Shown here one piece after another: positions 1 through 8,100 of a stretch of 11,496 nt of DNA. The position numbers and the translations under genes were made by a program. Position 1 is the stretch's first letter, and each line of letters opens with the position of its first letter. The notes under the pieces were generated by a model, which was given only the letters and a program-made list of their open reading frames with translations, was not told the DNA's origin and made no database searches. The stretch comes from Pseudomonadota bacterium (GTDB taxonomy: Bacteria > Pseudomonadota > Gammaproteobacteria > Burkholderiales > SHXO01), in NCBI GenBank assembly GCA_023430065.1, contig JAEZCG010000208.1, positions 1 to 11,496 on the forward strand. The letters are read 5' to 3'.

Positions 1-1623
1 CGGCGCGCCTACACGCGCGCCTTTCCGACGCTGCTTCGACGCAAGTCCGTGCTGGTGCTCGCCACCCTGGGCGTAATGGGCGTGGGCGGCGTGGCAGCCT
101 GGTCGCTGGGCGAGGAGTTCTTCCCCGCAGCCGACGCGGGCCTCATGCGACTGTACTTGCGCGCACCGGCGGGCACCCGGCTGGAAGATACCGCCCGCCT
201 GTTCGCCGAGATCCAGCGCGACATCCGCGCCATCGTGCCGGCGCACGACCTCCAGTTCATCGGCGAGAGCATCGGCGCGGTCGAACCGATCAACCGCGGC
301 TGGGTGGATAGCAACGTGATCGGCTCCTTCGACGGCGAGCTGCTCATGCAGCTCGCCAAGGGCCACGGACCCACCGCTGGCTACATGGCGGGCATCCGCA
401 CCATGCTGGCGGAGAACTATCCGCAGGTACGGGCGTTCTTTCGGCCGGCCGACAACATCAATCAGACCCTGGCCGGCACTTCGCTCGCGGCGCTCGACGT
501 ACGCGTGGTCGGCCGCGACGTGCCCGGCAACATCGCGCTGGCGCGCGAACTCGCGCAGCGCATGCAGGCCATCCGCGGGGTCGTGGACACGACGCTGGTG
601 CAGGTGACCGACCTGCCGGAGTACCGCATCGAGGTGGATCGCATCCGCGCGATGCAGCTCGGCGTGACGCAGCAGGATGCGAGCAATGCGGTGCTCAACG
701 TGCTCGGCTCCGGGGGTACGGTGGCGACCAGCCTGTGGGCCGATTCCAGGATGGGTATCGCCTACAGCGTGCAGTTGCAGGCGCCGCCGATCACGCTCGA
801 CAGCGTCCAGACGCTGCTCAACACCCCGGTGCGCATCGGCGAGAACGGCCAACCCGTGCTCCTGCGCAACGTGGCGAGCGTGCGCGAGCAGCGGGTGGCG
901 GCCAATACCAGCCGCACCATGCTCGCGCCGACCTTCAACGTGGTGGCCAACGTGCAAGACCGCGACCTGGGCGGCGTGTACCGCGAAGTCGAGGCCGTGC
1001 GCGCGGAGTTGAGCACCCGCCTCAAGCCGGGCAACCGCATGGAGATCGTGGGTCAGAGCCGGTCGATGCGCTCGGCCTACGCCGAACTGGCGGGCGGCAT
1101 CCTGGGGGCAGCGGTCCTCGTATTCCTGGTCATGGTGGTGAACTTTCAGTCCTGGAGCGCGCCCGCGGTGGCGCTGAGCGGCCTGCCCTTCGCCTTGGCC
1201 GGCGGTGCCTTGGGACTGTGGGCCACCGGCACGCCGCTCAGCGTGCCGGCGCTGATGGGCATGATCATGGTGGTGGGCGTTTCCACCGCCAACAGCGTGC
1301 TGGTGACGACCTTCGCGCTCGCGCGATTCCGCGAGGGGATCCGCGCCGCCGAAGCCGCCGCCGAGGCGGCAGCCACCCGCCTGCGGCCGGTACTGATGAC
1401 CGCCTCGGCCATGATCATCGGCATCCTGCCGATGGCGCTCGGCCTGGGCGAGGGCGGCGAGCAGAATGCACCGCTGGGACGCGCGGTGGTCGGCGGCCTG
1501 CTGCTCGGCACGATGGCCACGCTGGTGGTGGTGCCCGTCGTGTTCGCCCTCGCCTTCGGCCAGCGCACGCCGGTGCAACGTACGATCCAGGCCGGTCCGG
1601 CGCCCTCCACTGCCGCAAGCTGA
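1..1623 (+). CDS. RND efflux permease, C-terminal half (5' end outside window)
   Basis: This is the inner-membrane proton-driven pump of a tripartite RND (AcrB-superfamily) efflux system. The frame is open from base 1, and 540 codons are visible of a family length near 1,040, so the N-terminal half lies upstream. Visible residues about 15-36 form TM7. A large periplasmic porter/docking region follows, starting with EFFPAADAGLMRLYLRAPAG. TM8 to TM12 lie at about 365-381, 387-410, 414-442, 462-489 and 494-520. The TM10 segment reads GVSTANSVLV and the TM11 region RPVLMTASAMIIGILPMALG, both recognisable RND signatures. The position that is Lys940 in AcrB is Ala here (visible residue 430). The GTG at base 49 is internal, not a start. 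The adaptor gene follows 32 bases after the stop, an order (pump before adaptor) that reverses acrAB. Substrate cannot be deduced; the family assignment is firm. Confidence 0.95.
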   Translation, partial: RRAYTRAFPTLLRRKSVLVLATLGVMGVGGVAAWSLGEEFFPAADAGLMRLYLRAPAGTRLEDTARLFAEIQRDIRAIVPAHDLQFIGESIGAVEPINRGWVDSNVIGSFDGELLMQLAKGHGPTAGYMAGIRTMLAENYPQVRAFFRPADNINQTLAGTSLAALDVRVVGRDVPGNIALARELAQRMQAIRGVVDTTLVQVTDLPEYRIEVDRIRAMQLGVTQQDASNAVLNVLGSGGTVATSLWADSRMGIAYSVQLQAPPITLDSVQTLLNTPVRIGENGQPVLLRNVASVREQRVAANTSRTMLAPTFNVVANVQDRDLGGVYREVEAVRAELSTRLKPGNRMEIVGQSRSMRSAYAELAGGILGAAVLVFLVMVVNFQSWSAPAVALSGLPFALAGGALGLWATGTPLSVPALMGMIMVVGVSTANSVLVTTFALARFREGIRAAEAAAEAAATRLRPVLMTASAMIIGILPMALGLGEGGEQNAPLGRAVVGGLLLGTMATLVVVPVVFALAFGQRTPVQRTIQAGPAPSTAAS

Positions 1624-1651
1624 ATGTCACTGTGCAGCCCTCGTCATACCG

Positions 1652-1669
1652 CCGCATGAAAAGACCCCT
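1652..1669 (+). repeat. 18-base direct repeat, copy 1 (start codon of adaptor gene)
   Basis: The sequence ccgcatgaaaagacccct covers the start codon and first codons of the adaptor gene. An identical 18-base copy occurs at 11370-11387 in the same orientation, again with an ATG in frame to the same MKRP codons. The flanks of the two copies differ. No function is known to me. Confidence 0.6.
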
Positions 1670-2798
1670 CAGCCTTCTCGCCGTCATCGCCTGCATGAGC
1701 GTGGCCGCCTGGATCGGCGGACGGCATTGGCTGGAGCCCGAACCGGCGGGCGCTGCCAGCCAGGCGGACAAGGGCATGCCGCTGGTGCGCGTCATCACGC
1801 CCGAAGTCGCGCAGCCGGACGCGGCGCTGCGACTTCCGGCCCGCACCGCGCCGATCGAACAGGCACTGGTGTATGCGCGCGCCACCGGCATCGTGGCCGA
1901 GCGACGCGTCGACATCGGCGACCGCGTGAAGAAGGGGGACGTGCTGGCGCGCATCGCCGCACCCGAGATCGACCGGACCGTGGAGCGGGCGCGCGCCGCC
2001 TTGGACCAGGCCCGTGCCCAGGAGCAGTTGGCGCACAGCAATCTCATGCGCGCGCAGCAGTTGGTCGAACAGGGCTTCCTGTCCAGGCAGGTGCTGGACG
2101 AGCGCCGGGGCAGCTACGATGCGGCCAGGGCAGACCGCCTTGCCGCGGCGGCCGAACTTCGGCGCCTGAACGAAATCAGGGGATTCCAGACCGTGCGCGC
2201 GCCCTTCTCCGGGGTGATCGCGGAACGGCGCATCGACCGCGGTGATCGCATCGTGGGCGACAGCAGCAGTGCCGAGGCCTACCTGTTTCGCCTGGTGCGC
2301 CTGGACGAACTGCGCGTGAGCGTGGACGTGCCGCAGTCGGTGGTGATGCAGGTGCAGCCCGGCATGAGTGCCGAGGTGACCTTTCCCGAGATGCCGGGCA
2401 AGGCGTTGACGGCGAAGGTCGCGCGCAGCTCCGGCGTGATCGACTCGCGCACCGGCACGATGCTGGTCGAGTTGTCCTTGCCCAATCCCGACGGTCGCAT
2501 TCCGGCGGGCATGCTGGGGGAGGTGGTGATCACGATGCCGCGCACCCATGAGGTGCTGCGAGTGCCGAACAGCACCGTGATCGTGCGCGACGGCAAGGCT
2601 CAGGTCGCGATCGTCGACGCCGGCAGCAGAGTGCGCTTCGTGCCGGTGCAGCTGGGGCGCAACACCGGCACCCAGACCGAAGTGCTGCGTGGAATTGCGC
2701 GCGACGCGGCGCTGATCACCAATCCCAACGCACTGCTGCGCGACGGCGACAGCGTGCGTGTGGCGCAGGCAGACGAGGCGGCAGCGAAGAAACCCTGA
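1656..2798 (+). CDS. RND periplasmic adaptor (membrane fusion protein, HlyD/AcrA family)
   Basis: A 380-residue periplasmic adaptor that would link the pump encoded just upstream to an outer-membrane channel. The N-terminus is basic then hydrophobic (residues about 1-22, starting MKRPLSLLAVIAC), a signal or uncleaved anchor; VIAC at 10-13 resembles a lipobox but sits unusually early. The first half of the biotinyl-lipoyl domain is at about 74-100 (ATGIVAERRVDIGDRVKKGD). An alpha-helical hairpin rich in Ala, Arg and Gln follows at about 106-165, then the second lipoyl half at about 179-199 (TVRAPFSGVIAERRIDRGD). A beta-barrel is at about 215-285 and a membrane-proximal domain runs to about 360. 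I chose ATG 1656 because the hydrophobic segment starts there; an in-frame GTG at 1632 would add eight residues. Neither start has a good Shine-Dalgarno sequence, so translation may be coupled to the pump gene. Confidence 0.93.
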   Translation: MKRPLSLLAVIACMSVAAWIGGRHWLEPEPAGAASQADKGMPLVRVITPEVAQPDAALRLPARTAPIEQALVYARATGIVAERRVDIGDRVKKGDVLARIAAPEIDRTVERARAALDQARAQEQLAHSNLMRAQQLVEQGFLSRQVLDERRGSYDAARADRLAAAAELRRLNEIRGFQTVRAPFSGVIAERRIDRGDRIVGDSSSAEAYLFRLVRLDELRVSVDVPQSVVMQVQPGMSAEVTFPEMPGKALTAKVARSSGVIDSRTGTMLVELSLPNPDGRIPAGMLGEVVITMPRTHEVLRVPNSTVIVRDGKAQVAIVDAGSRVRFVPVQLGRNTGTQTEVLRGIARDAALITNPNALLRDGDSVRVAQADEAAAKKP

Positions 2799-2834
2799 GG
2801 CAATACCCCTGCCGGGATGTCCGTCGAAACGCGC

Positions 2835-2850
2835 TGCCGTGATCGCGGCA
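2835..2850. other. Weak hairpin between convergent genes
   Basis: TGCCG and CGGCA form a five-base stem around a six-base loop within the 73-base gap between the convergent adaptor and TonB-like genes. Its position would suit a bidirectional terminator. The stem is short and no T-tract follows on either strand, so a terminator role is only a guess. I see no stronger terminator in the gap. Confidence 0.2.
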
Positions 2851-2871
2851 CGAGCGGGGGCCGATTCACTG

Positions 2872-3915
2872 TCACACGCGCCGTTTCTTCGCGGTCGACT
2901 TCTTCTTCTTTTTCTTTTTCACCGGCTTCTTCTTCGTCGCGCTCTTCGGCTTGGCGGCGGGCTTCTTCGGTGCCACCTGGGTCGTGGCGGGTGCGGCATC
3001 GTCAGGGCTCGCTGGGGCCGGGACGGCACGCTGCATGGCGCTACCCTGCATCTGGAACACCACCGGTACCTGCACCACGAACGCAGTAGCTAGCAGCTCC
3101 GGCGGCGGCGGCACGATCGACTCGCGCACCAGTTCCACCGCACGCTGATCGAGTACGTCGTGGCCGCTCGATTGCGCCACGCTGACTTCGCCGAGCTGTC
3201 CGCCGCCTTCGAAACTGACCCCAACGTGCACGGTGCCCTCGCGCCGGTTCCTGCGCGCCTCCAGCGGATAGACCGACGGCCCGCAGGCAGCGGCCGTGCT
3301 TTCCGTATGCGCACGCAACGCCTGTGCGTAGCAGGTGAGCAGATCGCCGTGCGATCCGCCTGCTGCGCAGACCGGCGCAGCCGGCGCGTCGGGCGAACGG
3401 CAGGCGAAGGCCTGGCGCTGCGGCTCGCTCGCAAGTGGCCGCGCGTCCACCACACGCACCCCGCTGCGCGCCTCGTACAGCACGGCGAAGCGGCGCAACC
3501 GCTCATAGCGCTGCGGATCGGCAGGCAGCGGCAGCGGCGTAGCGAGCACGACCGCGCTGCGCAGCGCGGCGTCGAGATCGGGATGGCCGCTTGCGCGACG
3601 CGTCGTCACGTCGCCTGCGAGCCCGCTGGGCAGCAGCGATACCTCCACCTCCACCAGCGCATCCAGCGGAATGGATGGCGGCGGCACCATGTGCTGCTGA
3701 ATCGCGTCGCGCACGCGCTGGCGCCACGACTGCAGTTCCTGGACCGGCAGCTGCGGGGGCGCGACCTGTGGAGGCGCCGCCGGTGCCGGCGCAACCGATG
3801 CGGGGACAGACGGAGCGGGTTCGGGGGGCGGTGGCTGGGCGAAGACCAGGCCGGGGAGCAGCAGGGCGAGCGCAGCGCGCGCGAAGCGCGTGTTCGGCGT
3901 TCCGTTGTATCTCAT
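2872..3915 (-). CDS. Secreted protein with two TonB-C-like modules and a polylysine tail
   Basis: A 347-residue protein with a signal peptide (residues 1-26, hydrophobic core ARAALALLLPGLVFA, likely cleaved before QPPPP). A proline/alanine-rich linker fills 27-56. The first TonB/TolA C-terminal-like module spans about 60-145, with ALVEVEVSLLPSGLAGDV and an SG..DLDAALRSA segment. A linker follows with four cysteines (172, 183, 195, 211). A second, more typical module spans about 212-290 (REGTVHVGVSFEGGGQLGEV, then SSGHDVLDQRAVELV). The last 32 residues hold 16 Lys and 2 Arg, including seven consecutive Lys at 333-339. There is no TM segment after the signal, so it is not a standard inner-membrane-anchored TonB. 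The frame stays open upstream to 4236, but that stretch overlaps the AI-2E gene and lacks sensible protein character. ATG 3915 is chosen because the signal peptide begins there. It ends the minus-strand block, 73 bases after the AI-2E gene. The role is unknown; domain recognition is by eye. Confidence 0.85.
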   Translation of the reverse strand: MRYNGTPNTRFARAALALLLPGLVFAQPPPPEPAPSVPASVAPAPAAPPQVAPPQLPVQELQSWRQRVRDAIQQHMVPPPSIPLDALVEVEVSLLPSGLAGDVTTRRASGHPDLDAALRSAVVLATPLPLPADPQRYERLRRFAVLYEARSGVRVVDARPLASEPQRQAFACRSPDAPAAPVCAAGGSHGDLLTCYAQALRAHTESTAAACGPSVYPLEARRNRREGTVHVGVSFEGGGQLGEVSVAQSSGHDVLDQRAVELVRESIVPPPPELLATAFVVQVPVVFQMQGSAMQRAVPAPASPDDAAPATTQVAPKKPAAKPKSATKKKPVKKKKKKKSTAKKRRV

Positions 3916-3923
3916 GTCGATCC

Positions 3924-3938
3924 CGCAATGCGATTGCG
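3924..3938. promoter_or_regulatory. Inverted repeat just upstream of the TonB-like start codon
   Basis: CGCAAT-gcg-ATTGCG is a perfect six-base inverted repeat with a three-base spacer, lying 8 to 22 bases before the ATG at 3915. As DNA it could be a small operator. As RNA it would form a hairpin touching the weak GGGA that is the only Shine-Dalgarno-like sequence, so it could limit translation. Both readings are inference. Confidence 0.35.
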
Positions 3939-3941
3939 CGC

Positions 3942-3970
3942 AGTGTAGCGAAACTACGTGCCGCATCAGC
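3942..3970 (-). promoter_or_regulatory. Possible promoter of the TonB-like gene
   Basis: On the minus strand a TACACT hexamer (four of six to TATAAT) lies about 30 bases before the start codon, in a gap that is locally less GC-rich. The best -35 candidate at 16 bases spacing is CTGATG, only three of six. Support is weak, and the gene may instead be read through from the AI-2E gene. Confidence 0.2.
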
Positions 3971-3988
3971 GCGACGCGCCGCCAGCCA

Positions 3989-5092
3989 TCAGCGTCGGTC
4001 CAGGAACTCGGCAACGCCCTGCAGGGAGTCGATGTGCTGGCAGGCCACCTTGGCCACGATGAGGATGGGCACGGCGAGCACGATGCCGGCCGCGCCCCAC
4101 AGCGTTCCCCAGAACAGCAGGGAGACGAAGATGGCCACCGGGTTGAGCGACACGCTGCGCCCGAACAGCAGCGGCTCCACCACATTGCCCTCGATTGCAT
4201 CCATCGTCGCATAGACAGCCGGGGCCAGCAGGGCATGGCCGAGGGTGTCGAAGGTGAGCAGGCTGACCAGCGTGATGAGCGTGAGCGAGATCACGGGGCC
4301 CAGATAGGGCACGAAGTTCAGCACACCGACCACGGCTCCCCACAATGCCGGATTGGGCATGCCGAGAAAGTACAGCACCACCGCCACCAGCGCGCCATAG
4401 ACGATGTTGAGAAGCGCGAACGCGGCGAAGTAGCGGCCGATCTCCATCTCGATGGCGCGGCCGATCTCCACCGCGCGGATCTTGTTGCGCAGCTGCGGGA
4501 TGATGCGCACGACTTTGCGCAGGAAGAAATCGTCGGACGCCATGAGGAAGTACAGCAGGACGAGCATCACGAAGGCGCCGACGACGACGTCCTGGGCCCG
4601 ATCCATCAGCCGCTCCATCAGCGTGGGCCCCGTGACCTTCACGTGCTGCACCGGCTTCGGTTCGGCGACGTCGGCGGCCTTCTCCACTTCCTCGGTCGCC
4701 TTCTGCATCTGACGCATCGAATCCTGCAATGGCCGCAGCTTCTCACGCAGTTCGCGCGCGACGCTCGGAGCCCGCTCCATCCACTCTGCCGCCGGCACGG
4801 ACAACCGCCAGGCCGTGATTCCGATCGCCGCGACCACCAAGGCAAGGACCAGCAGTGCACCCAGTCCGCCCGGCACGCCCACCCGCCTGAGTGCACGCAC
4901 CGCGGGAGAAAGCAGCAGGTTGAACAGAACCGCGAGCACGATCGGCAGCAGCAGCGCCGCACCGTAGTACAGCGCAGGGATCAGGGCGAGCAGGAACAGG
5001 CCGGTGCAGGCGCGACATGACGTCGGTGCCTGCGCAGCCGCCGGCACTGCGCCATCACCGGCTGCCTGTTCGACCCGACCTTCTCCCGGCAT
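3989..5092 (-). CDS. AI-2E/PerM family membrane protein
   Basis: A polytopic inner-membrane protein of 367 residues, within the family's usual 340-380. Known members of this family include exporters of autoinducer-2 and Na+/H+ antiporter-like proteins, but most are uncharacterised, so no substrate is assigned. Numbering from the alternative ATG at 5095, hydrophobic segments lie at about 31-65 (two helices), 76-98, 166-185, 221-244, 252-282 and 318-350. Between the third and fourth is a charged, probably helical region (about 100-165) with Glu/Lys/Gln-rich stretches. The C-terminal signature GNVVEPLLFGRSVSLNPVAI, followed by WGAAGIVLAVPILI, is typical of the family. Two ATGs are adjacent (5095 and 5092). 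A perfect AGGAGG sits six bases before the second and only three before the first, so 5092 is preferred. The gene follows the AddA-like gene by about 70 bases on the same strand. Confidence 0.93.
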   Translation of the reverse strand: MPGEGRVEQAAGDGAVPAAAQAPTSCRACTGLFLLALIPALYYGAALLLPIVLAVLFNLLLSPAVRALRRVGVPGGLGALLVLALVVAAIGITAWRLSVPAAEWMERAPSVARELREKLRPLQDSMRQMQKATEEVEKAADVAEPKPVQHVKVTGPTLMERLMDRAQDVVVGAFVMLVLLYFLMASDDFFLRKVVRIIPQLRNKIRAVEIGRAIEMEIGRYFAAFALLNIVYGALVAVVLYFLGMPNPALWGAVVGVLNFVPYLGPVISLTLITLVSLLTFDTLGHALLAPAVYATMDAIEGNVVEPLLFGRSVSLNPVAIFVSLLFWGTLWGAAGIVLAVPILIVAKVACQHIDSLQGVAEFLDRR

Positions 5093-5098
5093 CATGCG

Positions 5099-5104
5099 CC
5101 TCCT
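5099..5104 (-). promoter_or_regulatory. Consensus Shine-Dalgarno of the AI-2E gene
   Basis: On the minus strand the sequence is AGGAGG, then cgc, then two successive ATGs. Spacing to the second ATG is six bases, which favours 5092 as the start. It is the strongest ribosome-binding site among the complete genes here, suggesting independent and efficient translation. Confidence 0.8.
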
Positions 5105-5164
5105 GCAATCGACCGCATCGCGGCAACGGCTCTCAGCAATTCGGGTGCCGCGACGGCCGCCGGC

Positions 5165-8100
5165 TCAATCCGGCCCCCATTCCCTCCAGCCGGCGAGCAG
5201 CGGGAAGTACAGCCCGAGCCGCACCGGTCTGCCGTCCATGGCCCGCATGATCCGCGCATACCGCTCGAGCTGCTCACGGTAGCGCAGTTGCTCGCGATCG
5301 AGGAAGGCTTCCAGTTCGCCGCCCTCGTGCGTGCTGGTCTTGTAGTCGATGATCCAGCGCGTGCCGTGCTCGTCGACGAAGGTGCGATCGAGCGCGACAT
5401 GGACGAGGTGCCCGTCCAGCATTGCGGTGAGGCGCAGCTCGCTGGCCGCCTCTGCATGCGCGGCGAGAATCCAGCGCGCACGCGCGTCTTCGACGGCCGC
5501 AGTCAGCGCACGCGCGACGCGCGCCACCGCCTCTTGCAGATTCGCCTCCGGCACGCCCAGCACGCGCAGATCGCGTGCGAAACCTGCATGCCGCGCCGCG
5601 ATCTCGTGCGCGCTCCAGCGCGTCAGATCCTGCTCCGCGATCCGCTGCAAGGTGGCATGCACCACGCTGCCGACGTGGCGTGCAGTCTCCGACGCCCAGG
5701 AGAACTCGACCGCGGGAAGTGCCATGTCCGTCGCGGGCGGCACTTCGACCGGCACCGGCGCGAACGCATCGACCTCGGGCTGCCATCGGGCCGGCAGACG
5801 GCGCAGGATGGTCGGCGGGCGCGGGATCGCTCCCGCAGACGGCGCAGCGTCTTGGCCACGCGCCTGCTCGGCGGCGGCCCGGAACTGCGCGGCAACCATC
5901 GGCCACAGGATCTCCAGCAGGCTGCCGGCGGCGGGCTGCGGTCCGGCACCATTGACCGACGCATGGCCGATCCAGTGCAGGCGCGATCGCGCACGGGTGG
6001 CGGCCACGTACAACAGCCGGGTATCCTCGTGTCGTGTCTTGCTGCGCTCCAGCGCTGCCAGATACTCGTAGATGGCATCGTGCGTCTGGCCACGCTCGTG
6101 CAACGGCGCAAGAAGCAGGTCGGGATCCTGTCCCGGGCGCGCGCGCTCCAGCCACAGCAGCAATTGCGGCGGCGTGCGGCGCGGGGCGAAGCCCAGACCG
6201 GGCACGATCACCTGATCGAACTCCAGACCCTTCGCCTTGTGGATGGTCATCACCTGCAGGCGTTCGTCCGCCGCCTGATCGGGGCGTGCGTACAGCACGG
6301 CCATGCGTCGATCGAGTTCCGCGAAGTCGGGCACGTCGCCACCCTGCTCCAGCGCCTCGAGCAAGCCCAGGAACACCTGCGCATCCTCCAGGTCGGCTGC
6401 ATCCCGCGCCACGGCTGCGCCACCCAGCGCGAGCCACGCCCCTTCCACCCAGCGCCGCAGATTGCCGCGGCGGCGCTGCTGGATGCACGCGGAGAGCACG
6501 GTGCGCACGCGCTCGACCCGCGCGCGTGCCTCCTCGCCCAGACGCGCACACCGGTCCGCGCGCTCGAGCACGGTCCAGATCGCGCTGCGATGGTCGTCCC
6601 CCGCCAGCGCTTCCAGGTCGGGCAAGGTCAATCCGCACCACGGCGCGCGCAGTACTGCGAGCCAGGCGATACGATCGGCCGGATGCAGCAACGCGCGCGT
6701 GAGCGCATGCAGATCGCGCACGACCGGTCGATGCGCGAGCGCTTCGATCTCGATCGCCTGCGGTCTCAGTCCGGCGTTCTGGAGCAGTGGAACGATCTGC
6801 GCCAGATGGCTGCGGCTGCGCACCAGGATGGCGATGCGCTGCGCCGGATCCGCGGTATGCGCGGCACGCACCAAATCCACCACCAAGCGTGCCTCCGCCG
6901 CGCGATCCCTGGCCAGCAGCGCATGGACGGCCACCGCCGTGCCCGGCAAGGCGGCATGCTGCGCCTGCGACGCGCTGTAGGTGACGGCACCGCTGGCGGG
7001 ATCCTCGACCTGTGGCAGCAGCGCAGCGAAGCTGCGGTTGACCCATTCCACCAGGGACGCCTGCGAGCGGAAATTCACGCTCAGCGTGAGCGGCTCGAGC
7101 CGCACGTCGCCCACGCCGTGCTGCCGTGCATTCAGGAACAGGGCGACCTCCGCTTCACGGAAGCGGTAGATCGACTGCATGGGATCGCCGACCAGGAACA
7201 GCGTGCGTCCATCGCCAGGCTGCCAGCCGGCGGTCAGGCGCCGCAGCAGTTCGAACTGCGCCAGCGAAGTGTCCTGGAACTCGTCCACCAGCAGGTGGCG
7301 GAGGCGATAGTCCAGCGCCAGCGCGAGATCGGTCGGCGCCTGGTCGCTGCCCAGTGCCTGCGCTGCGCCTTGCGCCACGGCAGTGAAATCGACCTCGCCG
7401 CGCTCGCCGAAGAGCACGGTGAGCTGGGCCACTGCCACCGGCAGCAATTGCGCCAGCGCCGCCAGCACCGACCACTGCGCTTCGCCGTATGCCGGCGGCG
7501 GCAGTGCACGCACGCCGTGCAGCCGGGCGACGAACTGCGGATGCGCCTGCAACTCGCGCAACAAGGCCTCGAAGCGCACCTTCCACGCCTTGCGCCGGGC
7601 ACCGGCATCGCGATCCCGCTCCGTGCTCGGCGCCGGGAAGCCGCCGTTGCGATCCACCCGCTGGCGCGGCGCGCCCTCGCGCGTCAGCAGCAGATCGGCG
7701 ATTGCCCGCCACTGCGGCAGCGCCTCGCTGCCGGTCCCGGGAAGGGACGCGATGCCGTCCAGGCACGTGATCGCCGAAGTCGCGCCGTCCTGCAGCAGAT
7801 TGCCGGCGGCATGGCCGGCAAGCGCCAGCAGTTCGTCCAGCAGAGCTTGCGGTGTCGCGGCGTGCACGCCCTGCAATGCGTCCTGCACCGCGCGCTCCAG
7901 CGCCGCTTCCAGCGTGCTGCGTTCCAGGCGTGCGGAACCGGGATCGGCAACGTGCCGCAGCCATTGATCGCGCCGTTGGAGCATCTGGGCCAGCAGCGCT
8001 TCGGCAATGCCGACGTCGTTGTCGGTGTGCTGCAGCAGGCGCGCCACCGCGGCTGCGACGTCGTCGCCCTGGTCGAGCATGGCCAGCGTCCGGCGCGCTG

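Noticed and set aside
735..1655. In-frame upstream extension of the adaptor gene into the pump gene.
   Set aside because: The extension is an Arg/Gly/Ala-rich shadow of the pump gene; the true N-terminus with its hydrophobic segment starts at 1656.
1665..1692. Lipoprotein signal (VIAC) in the adaptor N-terminus.
   Set aside because: The cysteine is at residue 13, earlier than usual, and the hydrophobic stretch continues beyond it, so a plain membrane anchor or signal is at least as likely.
3916..4236. In-frame upstream extension of the TonB-like gene into the AI-2E gene.
   Set aside because: The extra 107 residues are Cys/Ser/Arg/Trp-rich and overlap conserved AI-2E codons; a signal peptide begins exactly at 3915.
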